A stretch of 11,505 nucleotides of DNA from Flavobacteriaceae bacterium (GTDB taxonomy: Bacteria; Bacteroidota; Bacteroidia; Flavobacteriales; Flavobacteriaceae), in the NCBI GenBank assembly GCA_003533785.1, contig DQCR01000048.1:881-12385 (forward strand), given 5' to 3'. A program made the position numbers and the translations under genes. Shown here piece by piece: positions 1 through 7,219 of the stretch (positions are counted from its first letter, which is position 1; the number at the start of each line of letters is the position of its first letter). The notes beneath the pieces are model-generated. The model made no database searches. It was not told where the DNA came from and worked only from the letters and a program-made list of their open reading frames with translations.

Positions 1-698
1 TTTCCAAAAACCAATATGTCTAGGGTATCCTTGGGATAACGCGTCGTAATGAGCTCTGAAAGTGCCATAGCTACCTTCTTGGCTGGAGTAATACGATCCT
101 CTCCATATAAGATCATACTGTGGCTAATATCAATCATCAGCACGGTGCTCATCTGGGTTTTAAAAAAATTATCTTCAACCACCAGATCGTCTTGTTGTAG
201 GGTAAAGTCAATTCCCGAACTGCGAATCTGAGCGTTCATTATACTTTCTGTAAGGGCGATTTGTTCCAAGGGATCTCCAAATTGATAGGCTTTGTATTCT
301 CCTGAACTGTCCAAATTTTGCCCCATTTGTTGGGTTTTGTGATTGCCAGAACCCGATTTACGTAGCTTTCCAAAGATTTGCTTTAGGGCGTGTTCTCGGA
401 GGAGTTTTTCGGTTTTGGCTGTTAATGCCATTCCGTCGCCGGACCCCTCCCCAGTGTTTTGGGGGCGGATATAAGATTTTTCAAGTAAATCATCGATAAA
501 ATCATCGATGGTGTAATTCTCATCCGTGAGTTGGTATTCTTTATCCAGTTCTCGTAACCATTCGATAGCTTCGTCGAAATCTCCTGATGTATGGGTGATC
601 AATTCCTTGAAAATTTCAAACAAACGTTCAAAGGGAGTTTGTTCGGAAGCTTGGTAGGCAGTAAACCGAAATCCTAAGGCGGGAAGTTTATTTTTCAT
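1..698 (-). CDS. VWA domain protein, N-terminal part (runs off the left edge)
   Basis: Reading leftward from the ATG at 698-696 gives 232 uninterrupted codons to the window edge, so the C-terminus is missing. No stop interrupts the frame, and an in-frame stop upstream (767-765) limits the N-terminus; 698 is the only good ATG, although a GTG lies at 722. Residues 1-75 are acidic and look helical (an IDDFIDDLLEK segment). Residues 78-90 form a Gly/Ser-rich linker. Residues 184-194 read STVLMIDISHS, which matches the beta-strand and MIDAS metal-site motif DxSxS (D190, S192, S194) that opens a VWA domain. There is no signal peptide, so it is probably cytoplasmic. The layout resembles the uncharacterised COG4867-type VWA proteins, which in other bacteria sit beside a MoxR/magnesium-chelatase-like AAA+ ATPase. 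No such partner is upstream here because rimP is divergent; it could lie off the left edge. Its function is unknown. Confidence 0.85.
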   Translation of the reverse strand, partial: MKNKLPALGFRFTAYQASEQTPFERLFEIFKELITHTSGDFDEAIEWLRELDKEYQLTDENYTIDDFIDDLLEKSYIRPQNTGEGSGDGMALTAKTEKLLREHALKQIFGKLRKSGSGNHKTQQMGQNLDSSGEYKAYQFGDPLEQIALTESIMNAQIRSSGIDFTLQQDDLVVEDNFFKTQMSTVLMIDISHSMILYGEDRITPAKKVAMALSELITTRYPKDTLDILVFG

Positions 699-774
699 CT
701 TTTCCGAATATGGTTTTTTCACTACCCTCCGAGACGTTAATCGAACGAACGGATAAGAAAAGTTTCACAGCACT

Positions 775-808
775 CAAATTTAAGGATAATTTATTCACAC
801 TGTTTCAA
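775..808 (-). promoter_or_regulatory. Candidate Bacteroidota-type promoter for the VWA gene
   Basis: On the minus strand TAAATTTG (782-775) matches the Bacteroidota -7 element TAnnTTTG exactly. A TTG (808-806) sits 23 bases upstream, at the upper end of the usual spacing to the -33 element. Transcription would start near 768 and leave a leader of about 70 bases before the ATG at 698. The match is by eye only; the region is AT-rich, so chance matches are possible. Confidence 0.45.
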
Positions 809-862
809 TTGTAACAGCAATTGTTTCATCACAAAAAACAACCGAGTTATTATTAAAAATAT

Positions 863-870
863 TATATTTG
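863..870 (+). promoter_or_regulatory. Candidate -7 element upstream of rimP
   Basis: TATATTTG is an exact match to the Bacteroidota -7 consensus TAnnTTTG and lies 55 bases before the rimP ATG, which fits a leader of roughly 50 bases for the rimP-nusA-infB transcript. I see no TTG at the expected -33 distance, so the call rests on the -7 box and its position alone. Confidence 0.4.
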
Positions 871-925
871 CGCCATTATCGAATCTAAAGTATGAGGCGA
901 CCATTGAGTCCCTCTTTTTTTTGGA

Positions 926-1393
926 ATGGATTTTAAAAAGCAGGTTGAGATATTGGTTCAAAAAGCATTGGATGAAAATCCAAGCCTATTTTTAATTGAT
1001 TTTCATCTAGGCCTTAATCATTCCATTAAAGTGGTACTGGACGGAGATAAGGGTGTTTCATTACAGGAATGCATGCGTGTGAGTCGGGCAGTGGAGCATA
1101 ACTTAGATCGAGAGACTCAAGACTTTTCGATAGAAGTGACTTCGGCAGGAGTGGGCGAACCTCTACTTTTGCCAAGGCAATACATAAACAACGTGGGCCG
1201 AAAGCTAGAAGTTACTGATTCGGAAGGGAGTGTCTATACTGGAACCTTGGACTCGGTGAACCAAGCTGGACTTTGCTTGAGTTGGAAACAACGAGAGCCG
1301 AAACCCGTTGGTAAGGGGAAAGTAACCGTAAAAAAAACAAAAGAATTGACCTTTGATAAGGTCAGTAAAGCCAAAATAATCGTTCAATTTTAA
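926..1393 (+). CDS. rimP: Ribosome maturation factor RimP
   Basis: The gene encodes 155 residues, normal for RimP, a cytoplasmic assembly factor that binds the 30S subunit during maturation. The N-terminal alpha/beta domain spans about residues 1-83. It carries the family's LDGDKGVSLQECMRVSR stretch (38-54), where the aspartates and the following helix are typical, and EVTSAGVGEPL (70-80), a variant of the EVSSPGLDRPL motif of other RimP proteins. The C-terminal SH3-like part (about 88-155) is Lys-rich. The ATG at 926 is chosen because it gives the standard N-terminus; an ATG at 892 is out of frame. An eight-T run (915-922) sits just before the start and there is no Shine-Dalgarno sequence, as usual in this phylum. 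nusA follows after 11 bases, the classic order, so the two are almost certainly cotranscribed. Confidence 0.95.
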   Translation: MDFKKQVEILVQKALDENPSLFLIDFHLGLNHSIKVVLDGDKGVSLQECMRVSRAVEHNLDRETQDFSIEVTSAGVGEPLLLPRQYINNVGRKLEVTDSEGSVYTGTLDSVNQAGLCLSWKQREPKPVGKGKVTVKKTKELTFDKVSKAKIIVQF

Positions 1394-1404
1394 ATCCAAT
1401 CAAG

Positions 1405-2637
1405 ATGGAAAACTTAGCACTCATTGAGTCTTTCTCAGAATTTAAAGATGACAAACTAATTGACCGAGTTACCCTTATGGTGATTCTAGAAGAAGTATTT
1501 CGCAATACGCTAAAGCGCAAATATGGAAATGATGAAAACTTTGATATCATCATCAACCCCGACAAAGGGGATTTGGAAATTTGGCGGAACCGTGTGGTCG
1601 TTGAGGATGGTAAAGTAGAAGATGCCAATGAAGAAATAGAATTGACCGAGGCCAAAAAAATAGAACCCGATTTCGAAGTAGGAGAAGATGTTTCAGAAGA
1701 GGTTAAGTTGATTGATTTGGGGCGTCGCTCCATCATGAGCTTGCGGCAGAATCTGGTAGCCAAAATCTTTGAATACGACAGCACCAATATCTTCAATCAA
1801 TTCAAAGACCGAGTTGGAGACATATACACAGCTGAGGTTCATCACATTAGAAGCCGAGAGGTAATTCTATTGGACGACGATGGCAATGAACTCATCCTAC
1901 CCAAGGACAAGCAAATTCCCAACGATTTTTTCCGAAAGGGAGACAATGTTCGTGGGGTTATAGATACAGTGGAATTGCGCGGGAACAAACCAAGAATTAT
2001 TTTGTCCCGAACGTCACCTGTGTTTTTGGAAAAACTCTTTGAACAAGAAATACCAGAAGTTTTTGATGGTTTGATAACCATTAAAAAAGCCGTTCGTATT
2101 CCTGGAGAAAAAGCCAAGGTAGCGGTAGATTCCTACGATGATCGTATCGATCCTGTCGGTGCTTGTGTTGGAATGAAAGGATCACGGATCCATGGAGTAG
2201 TTCGGGAACTTGGAAATGAAAATATCGATGTGATCAACTACACCAATAATTTACAATTGTTTATAACAAGATCATTGAGTCCCGCTAAAATAAATTCTTT
2301 AAAAATTGATGAAGATAACAAACGCGTACAGGTGTTTTTAGATCCAGAAGAGGTTTCAAAAGCCATCGGTAAGGGAGGACACAACATTCGTTTGGCAGGA
2401 AAACTTACTGGATTCGATATTGATGTGTATCGCGAAGGAATGGAAGAAGATGTGGAATTGACTGAATTTTCCGATGAAATTGAAGAATGGGTAATTGAAG
2501 AATTCAAAAAAGTAGGTCTAGACACGGCCAAGGCTGTTCTTGAACTGGAAGCAGAAGACCTTCTGAAGCGAACCGACTTGGAGGAAGAAACCATTAATGA
2601 GGTGATAGGAATCCTCAAAGAAGAGTTTGAAGAGTAA
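1405..2637 (+). CDS. nusA: Transcription termination/antitermination factor NusA
   Basis: NusA binds RNA polymerase and nascent RNA and modulates pausing, termination and antitermination. The 410-residue protein shows the family domains in order: an N-terminal RNA-polymerase-binding domain (about 1-125), an S1 RNA-binding domain (about 136-203), a first KH domain with the GMKG loop (256-259) and a second KH domain with the GKGG loop (322-325). The tail (about 355-410) is strongly acidic and contains a short helix-hairpin-like segment (AEDLLKRTDLEEETINEVIG), but the two long acidic repeats of the 495-residue E. coli protein are absent. A NusA of about this length is normal in Bacteroidota. It sits 11 bases after rimP and 40 bases before infB. 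No truncation or frameshift is visible. Confidence 0.97.
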   Translation: MENLALIESFSEFKDDKLIDRVTLMVILEEVFRNTLKRKYGNDENFDIIINPDKGDLEIWRNRVVVEDGKVEDANEEIELTEAKKIEPDFEVGEDVSEEVKLIDLGRRSIMSLRQNLVAKIFEYDSTNIFNQFKDRVGDIYTAEVHHIRSREVILLDDDGNELILPKDKQIPNDFFRKGDNVRGVIDTVELRGNKPRIILSRTSPVFLEKLFEQEIPEVFDGLITIKKAVRIPGEKAKVAVDSYDDRIDPVGACVGMKGSRIHGVVRELGNENIDVINYTNNLQLFITRSLSPAKINSLKIDEDNKRVQVFLDPEEVSKAIGKGGHNIRLAGKLTGFDIDVYREGMEEDVELTEFSDEIEEWVIEEFKKVGLDTAKAVLELEAEDLLKRTDLEEETINEVIGILKEEFEE

Positions 2638-2661
2638 AAGCCTAATATTTTTCTAAATTTG
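2626..2661 (+). promoter_or_regulatory. Candidate internal promoter for infB
   Basis: TAAATTTG (2654-2661) matches TAnnTTTG exactly and is followed by CAC, a context common at Bacteroidota promoters. TTTG (2626-2629, inside the last codons of nusA) could serve as the -33 element, but the 24-base gap is slightly longer than usual. Transcription would begin near 2667, only about ten bases before the infB ATG. This could give infB some expression independent of rimP-nusA. Confidence 0.45.
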
Positions 2662-2677
2662 CACCGAAGCTGAATAT

Positions 2678-5335
2678 ATGTCCAACCAACCAAGCATTCG
2701 TCTCAACAAAGTTCTCAGGGAATTAAATATTTCCCTAGATCGCGTTGTGGAGTTCTTAAATGAAAAAGGGATTGAAATCGAAGCCCGACCCACAACTAAA
2801 ATCGACGATACTATCTATCAAGTACTGCTCGATGAATTTGAAACGGACAAATCCAAGCGAGATGCCTCCCAAGAAATTAGTGAGGAAAAACGAAAAGAAA
2901 AAGAACGACTTAGAGAAATTCAGGAACAAAAAGAGCAGGAACGTCTACAGGCCCTAGAGGTACAAAAGGAAGCTCAAAAAGAAGCTGAATCCAAAGTAGT
3001 TTCTCCCAAAGTGGCCCTCAAAGGACTCACTCCAGTTGGTAAAATTAACTTGGAAGAAAAAAAACCAGCTCCCAAAAAAACTCCTGACACTCCAGCTGCT
3101 AAAGAAAAGAAACCCGTAGTATCACCCAAGGCTGAAGTAACTGCTCCTCAAGAACAGACTCCTCCAGATAAAAAAGCGAGTGAGGTTGATCAGGATTCGA
3201 TAAAGACGAAATACAAAACTTTGTCTGGCCCCAAAAAAACGGGGCAAACCATCAATTTAGATGCATTTAAAACGAAAGAAAAAAATGTTGAGGAAGCAAG
3301 AAAGAGGAAAAGAAAGCGGATAAGCAAAGATCCCAAACCCAATTCTGGCAAACCTTCTGGCAATACCGCCCGCGGGGCCAATCGAAAACAGCCAAACAAA
3401 GGACGTGCCCAGGCTCCTGCAAAACAAGAACCTACTGAAGAAGAAGTACAAAAACAAATTCGAGAAACCCTCGAAAAACTTCAAGGAAAATCTACCAAGT
3501 CCAAAGGAGCTAAATACCGAAGAGACAAGCGATCCCAACACCGTGAAAAAGCAGAAGATGAACTAGCGCAGCAAGAAGCAGACAGCAAAATCCTGAAGGT
3601 TACAGAATTCATTACCGTTGGCGAGATTGCTACCCTTATGGAGATTGGATCTACTGAAATTATTTCAGCATGTATGTCTTTGGGCATCATGGTAACGATG
3701 AATCAGCGCTTGGATGCAGAGACCCTTACAATCGTAGCTGAAGAATTTGGCTACCAGGTAGACTTTGTAAAAACAGAGTTGGAAGAAAACATCGTAGAAG
3801 AAGAAGAGGATAATGAAAACTTAAGCCCTCGTGCTCCTATTGTAACTGTAATGGGGCATGTGGATCACGGAAAAACGTCGCTTCTTGATTTCATTCGTGA
3901 AGAAAATGTAATTGCAGGCGAGTCTGGCGGTATTACCCAGCATATCGGTGCTTATGGGGTTACTCTCAAAGGAGGACAGCAGATCACTTTTCTAGATACT
4001 CCCGGCCACGAAGCTTTTACAGCAATGCGTGCCCGAGGTGCCCAAGTAACCGATATTGCAATTATTGTTGTGGCAGCCGATGATGCTATTATGCCCCAGA
4101 CCAAGGAGGCTATCAGTCATGCTCAAGCGGCCTCTGTACCCATAGTATTTGCCATAAATAAAATAGATAAACCCACAGCCAATCCTGATAAAATCAAAGA
4201 AGCGCTGGCAGGGATGAATCTAATGGTGGAAGACTGGGGAGGCAAAATCCAATCCCACGACATCTCCGCTTTAAAGGGAACTGGAGTTGACCAATTATTG
4301 GAAAAGGTATTGCTCGAAGCAGAACTGTTAGAGTTGACAGCCAACCAAGATCGAAAAGCCAAGGGCACTGTCGTTGAAGCCTATTTAGACAAGGGACGAG
4401 GCTATGTATCTACCGTTTTGGTTCAGACAGGAACCCTTCACATTGGAGATTATATTTTGGCTGGGAAACACAGTGGAAAAGTAAAAGCCATGTTTGATGA
4501 GCGAGGTAATGTACTAGAATCTGCACCCCCATCAACTCCAGTATCAATCCTAGGTTTGGATGGAGCGCCGCAAGCTGGAGATAATTTCAATGTTCTAGAA
4601 GATGAGCGTGAAGCCAAACAAATTGCCGCCAAGAGAACCCAATTGCTTCGAGAGCAAAACGTTCGCACCCAACGGCATATAACCCTAGACGAGATTGGAC
4701 GTCGTATCGCATTGGGAGACTTTAAAGAATTAAATCTCATTTTAAAAGGAGATGTAGATGGTTCTGTTGAAGCATTGACCGATTCTTTGCAAAAACTTTC
4801 TACGGAGGAAATTCAAGTAAATATCATACACAAGGGTGTGGGTGCGATCACAGAATCAGATGTACTACTGGCTTCTGCTTCCGATGCTATTGTTATTGGT
4901 TTTAACGTTCGCCCAACAGGTAATTCTAGAGAATTGGCAGAGAAAGAAGAAATCGATATCCGTTCGTATTCGATTATCTATGATGCCATCAATGACGTTA
5001 AAGATGCCATGGAAGGGATGCTTTCTCCTGATATGAAAGAAGAGGTCACAGGAACGGTCGAAATTCGCGAGCTATTCAAAATTTCCAAAATTGGAACTAT
5101 AGCTGGATGTATGGTTACCTCTGGGAAAGTCTATCGCAGTTCTAGTATTCGAGTCATTCGTGAAGGTGTTGTTGTTCACACAGGTACTTTGACCTCTCTC
5201 AAACGATTTAAAGATGATGTGAAGGAAGTAGCCAAAGGATACGATTGTGGTTTACAGCTAAAAAACTATAATGACATCAAGCTTGGTGATTCTCTCGAAT
5301 GCTATCAAGAAGTAGCTGTCAAGAAAACACTCTAA
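2678..5335 (+). CDS. infB: Translation initiation factor IF2
   Basis: IF2 is the GTPase that places initiator tRNA on the 30S subunit and promotes 50S joining. The 885-residue protein begins with an IF2 N-terminal module (about 2-55), followed by a roughly 240-residue linker rich in Lys, Glu, Pro, Ala and Gln that is probably coiled-coil or disordered. A second IF2-N module lies at about 305-360. The GTPase domain has every expected motif: G1 GHVDHGKT (393-400), G2 GGITQH (417-422), G3 DTPGH (440-444), G4 NKID (494-497) and G5 SALK (530-533). Domains II, III and IV fill about 560-885, with the family's [13 protein letters not shown] start to domain II and a [10 protein letters not shown] segment in domain III. 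Length is close to the 890 residues of E. coli IF2. The ATG at 2678 gives a proper IF2-N start. It is the last gene of the plus-strand cluster; the next gene converges three bases later. Confidence 0.97.
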   Translation: MSNQPSIRLNKVLRELNISLDRVVEFLNEKGIEIEARPTTKIDDTIYQVLLDEFETDKSKRDASQEISEEKRKEKERLREIQEQKEQERLQALEVQKEAQKEAESKVVSPKVALKGLTPVGKINLEEKKPAPKKTPDTPAAKEKKPVVSPKAEVTAPQEQTPPDKKASEVDQDSIKTKYKTLSGPKKTGQTINLDAFKTKEKNVEEARKRKRKRISKDPKPNSGKPSGNTARGANRKQPNKGRAQAPAKQEPTEEEVQKQIRETLEKLQGKSTKSKGAKYRRDKRSQHREKAEDELAQQEADSKILKVTEFITVGEIATLMEIGSTEIISACMSLGIMVTMNQRLDAETLTIVAEEFGYQVDFVKTELEENIVEEEEDNENLSPRAPIVTVMGHVDHGKTSLLDFIREENVIAGESGGITQHIGAYGVTLKGGQQITFLDTPGHEAFTAMRARGAQVTDIAIIVVAADDAIMPQTKEAISHAQAASVPIVFAINKIDKPTANPDKIKEALAGMNLMVEDWGGKIQSHDISALKGTGVDQLLEKVLLEAELLELTANQDRKAKGTVVEAYLDKGRGYVSTVLVQTGTLHIGDYILAGKHSGKVKAMFDERGNVLESAPPSTPVSILGLDGAPQAGDNFNVLEDEREAKQIAAKRTQLLREQNVRTQRHITLDEIGRRIALGDFKELNLILKGDVDGSVEALTDSLQKLSTEEIQVNIIHKGVGAITESDVLLASASDAIVIGFNVRPTGNSRELAEKEEIDIRSYSIIYDAINDVKDAMEGMLSPDMKEEVTGTVEIRELFKISKIGTIAGCMVTSGKVYRSSSIRVIREGVVVHTGTLTSLKRFKDDVKEVAKGYDCGLQLKNYNDIKLGDSLECYQEVAVKKTL

Positions 5336-5336
5336 A

Positions 5337-5359
5337 CTTTAAAACCGAACCTTGGGTTC
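5337..5359 (-). terminator. Weak hairpin followed by a short T run at the end of the SPOR gene
   Basis: GAACC (5347-5351) and GGTTC (5355-5359) form a perfect five-base inverted repeat with a three-base loop. On the minus strand the hairpin is followed by GGTTTTAAAG, which includes the stop codon of the SPOR gene. The stem is short and the T run has only four bases, so it is at best a weak terminator for that gene, and nothing comparable serves infB. Confidence 0.2.
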
Positions 5360-5722
5360 TAGCAAGAATGCACCACGGTAAAACTGTTTAAGTTTTTGCA
5401 AGCGCTCCGTGGCCTCAAATCGCTTTTTAAAAGGCCCAACCTGAACCTTGTAATTGGGCGTCTCAAAAGATAACTTTGGCACTAAATCAGGAGCTACTTG
5501 GGATAAATTCGCAAGTGCTTTTTGGGCCCCTTCATAATTGCCATAGTAGAGTTGTATCGTGAAATAATACGCCGCATAGCGTTCTTTATTGGCCGCTAAC
5601 TTCAGCGAAAATGCCTTAGAAATAAGACTGTCTTCCACAATACTAAACGATGCAGAAACAGGCAAATCCTGTGAATAAATGAGGGTGGAGGTCAATAAAA
5701 AACAAGCTATAATATACCGCAT
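5339..5722 (-). CDS. Small secreted SPOR-domain protein
   Basis: The gene encodes 127 residues. Residues 1-17 form a short signal peptide (Arg2, a hydrophobic core, then IYS before Gln18), so the protein should be exported; no lipobox cysteine is present at the cleavage site. Residues about 50-126 form a SPOR-like fold. The best evidence is YKVQVGPFKKRFEATERLQK (91-110), the typical SPOR strand-helix repeat, matched by a weaker first half (YFTIQLYYGNYEGAQKALAN, 53-72). SPOR domains usually bind denuded glycan strands of septal peptidoglycan, so an envelope or division-related role is plausible but not shown. It converges on infB with three bases between stop codons and is divergent from the act operon. 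Such small SPOR proteins are common in Flavobacteriales genomes; no named gene is recognised. Confidence 0.85.
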   Translation of the reverse strand: MRYIIACFLLTSTLIYSQDLPVSASFSIVEDSLISKAFSLKLAANKERYAAYYFTIQLYYGNYEGAQKALANLSQVAPDLVPKLSFETPNYKVQVGPFKKRFEATERLQKLKQFYRGAFLLEPKVRF

Positions 5723-5743
5723 TGGTCGTTAAAATTTCTTCAA

Positions 5744-5774
5744 CAAAATAAGGACTTTTTTAAAAAATTGACAA
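5744..5774 (-). promoter_or_regulatory. Candidate promoter for the SPOR-domain gene
   Basis: On the minus strand TTATTTTG (5751-5744) matches seven of eight positions of TAnnTTTG counted with its fixed bases, and a TTG (5774-5772) lies 20 bases upstream, within the usual -33 spacing. Transcription would start near 5738, giving a leader of about 16 bases before the ATG at 5722. Confidence 0.35.
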
Positions 5775-5813
5775 GAGAATCTATTTTGTTATTTAGATTA
5801 AATTTAAATTATA

Positions 5814-5828
5814 GAATTGTAATAATTC
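5814..5828. repeat. Short inverted repeat in the SPOR-actA intergenic region
   Basis: GAATT (5814-5818) and AATTC (5824-5828) are perfect inverted arms around a five-base spacer, about 28 bases upstream of the candidate act -7 box. The perfect palindrome AATTTAAATT lies just before it (5801-5810). This could be an operator, but in such AT-rich DNA arms this short arise easily by chance. Confidence 0.2.
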
Positions 5829-5855
5829 AAGACGATAAAGTATTGAGTTATGCCC

Positions 5856-5863
5856 TATTTTTG
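5856..5863 (+). promoter_or_regulatory. Candidate -7 element for the act operon
   Basis: TATTTTTG matches TAnnTTTG exactly and lies 56 bases before the actA ATG at 5919, so transcription would begin near 5869 with a leader of about 50 bases. No TTG is found 17-23 bases upstream, which weakens the call or suggests that an activator helps. Confidence 0.35.
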
Positions 5864-5918
5864 TTCTGGATTTTAGAAGAAACTATTGCAGTTTTCAACG
5901 GACATAAACTCAATTAAA

Positions 5919-7196
5919 ATGGTGAAATTTTTCGTCAACTGGCGACAAATGATCCTTCTCAGCCTTTTTGCTTTATTGGCGACCAATGCATTCGCACAAG
6001 AACAAGAACCCGATCCTATGGTTGGGAAAAAACTATTCAATGCGAACTGTGCAGCCTGCCATAAATTAAATAAAAAAGCAGTGGGTCCAGCCTTGAGAGG
6101 GGTAACAGCAAAGTATGAAAGAGAATGGTTATACAGCTGGATCAAAAACAGCGCAGCCATGATCAAATCGGGCGATGCCCAAGCAGTCGCCATATGGGAA
6201 GAGTATAACAGAACGGCGATGAATGCTTTTCCTCAGTTAAGCAATGCCGACATCGACAACATTCTTGCTTACACAGATTATGTCCCCCCCGTGACAGCTC
6301 CACCGGCTGGAACGGCTCCCGTGGGAGTAGCTGTCCCCGCCTCTGGAATCACCAATGAAATTATTCTGGCTGTTCTCGCACTGGTCTTTGTGATGTTGAT
6401 CATCATGCTTTTGTTAGTTCAGAAAACCCTACTGCGAATCGCAGCTGCTAGTGGAGTAGAAATTGCTCCTGAAGAAAGACCCAAGCGCACACCAATTTGG
6501 CAAGCTTTTGTTCAAAATCAATTTTTAGTCTTTGTTTCTGTAATCTTTCTCCTGCTCTCTAGTGCTTATTTTGCTTACGGATACCTGATGCAAGTTGGAG
6601 TAGATCAAGGATATATGCCTGTACAACCGATTCATTATTCCCACAAAATACACGCAGGAGCCAACCAAATTGAATGTAAATACTGTCACTCCTCAGCTCG
6701 TGTATCAAAGCATTCTGGGATTCCTTCCCTCAACGTGTGTATGAATTGCCACAAGAACATCGCTGAATATAACGGTGAGGAAGATCTAGAAAATGGCTAC
6801 ACTAAAGATTTCTACACCAACGAGATTAAAAAACTATATGCCGCCGTAGGCTGGGATGAAGACAATCAACGGTATACGGGTGAAAGTCAACCCGTCAAAT
6901 GGGTTCGTATTCACAATCTTCCGGATTTTGTTTATTTCAATCACGCCCAGCACGTGCAAGTCGGTGAGATTGAATGTCAAACATGTCACGGTCCAGTGGA
7001 AGAGATGGAAGTGATGTATCAGTATTCTCCTCTCACAATGGGATGGTGTATCAATTGTCATCGTGAAACCAATGTGAAAGTGGAGAGCAATGAATATTAC
7101 TCGAAGATTCATGAAGAACTTTCCAAGAAGTATGGTGTTGAAAAACTTACAGCTGCTCAAATGGGTGGTTTAGAATGTGGAAAGTGCCATTATTAA
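5919..7196 (+). CDS. actA: Alternative complex III subunit ActA, six-haem cytochrome c
   Basis: The 425-residue protein is a membrane-bound multihaem cytochrome c that carries electrons within alternative complex III. A signal peptide ends at about Ala26 (NAFA before Gln). A monohaem domain follows: C44xxC47H48, with Met101 as a likely axial ligand. Membrane helices lie at about 147-170 and 202-224, joined by a Lys/Arg-containing loop that should be cytoplasmic. The periplasmic C-terminal part has five CxxCH motifs beginning at Cys253, 274, 353, 377 and 420, the pentahaem pattern of ActA. The last motif ends one residue before the C-terminus. The ATG at 5919 is chosen because it gives a compact signal peptide; the frame could be extended to a TTG at 5886, adding 11 residues. 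Two stop codons end it, and actB starts 23 bases later. A six-haem form suggests a monohaem domain joined to classical ActA. Confidence 0.92.
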   Translation: MVKFFVNWRQMILLSLFALLATNAFAQEQEPDPMVGKKLFNANCAACHKLNKKAVGPALRGVTAKYEREWLYSWIKNSAAMIKSGDAQAVAIWEEYNRTAMNAFPQLSNADIDNILAYTDYVPPVTAPPAGTAPVGVAVPASGITNEIILAVLALVFVMLIIMLLLVQKTLLRIAAASGVEIAPEERPKRTPIWQAFVQNQFLVFVSVIFLLLSSAYFAYGYLMQVGVDQGYMPVQPIHYSHKIHAGANQIECKYCHSSARVSKHSGIPSLNVCMNCHKNIAEYNGEEDLENGYTKDFYTNEIKKLYAAVGWDEDNQRYTGESQPVKWVRIHNLPDFVYFNHAQHVQVGEIECQTCHGPVEEMEVMYQYSPLTMGWCINCHRETNVKVESNEYYSKIHEELSKKYGVEKLTAAQMGGLECGKCHY

Positions 7197-7219
7197 TAAG
7201 TTAGATTAGGTAGAGACGT

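Noticed and set aside
49..231. Plus-strand open frame of 60 codons
   Set aside because: It lies opposite the VWA coding sequence, whose frame and MIDAS motif are convincing; the product has no recognisable feature.
498..520. Repeated ATCATCGAT/ATCGATG words
   Set aside because: They encode the repeated IDDFIDD residues of the VWA protein and are explained by coding.
1362..1796. Minus-strand open frame of 144 codons
   Set aside because: It is antisense to the start of nusA; the Ser-rich product is what results from reading Glu/Asp/Lys-rich codons on the opposite strand.
2238..2693. Minus-strand open frame of 151 codons over the nusA end and infB start
   Set aside because: It is antisense to well-supported nusA coding sequence, and the product is Ser-rich with no domain.
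3190..3541. Two overlapping minus-strand frames with Phe/Leu-rich products
   Set aside because: They are antisense to the Lys/Glu-rich IF2 linker; the apparent hydrophobic stretches come from complementary codons.
5768..5773. TTGACA, resembling a classical sigma-70 -35 box
   Set aside because: No TATAAT-like element follows at 16-18 bases, and Bacteroidota primary sigma factors use TTG/TAnnTTTG instead.
5886..5918. An 11-residue N-terminal extension of ActA starting at TTG 5886
   Set aside because: It begins with TTG, adds polar residues in front of an otherwise normal signal peptide, and the ATG at 5919 gives a standard short positively charged N-region.
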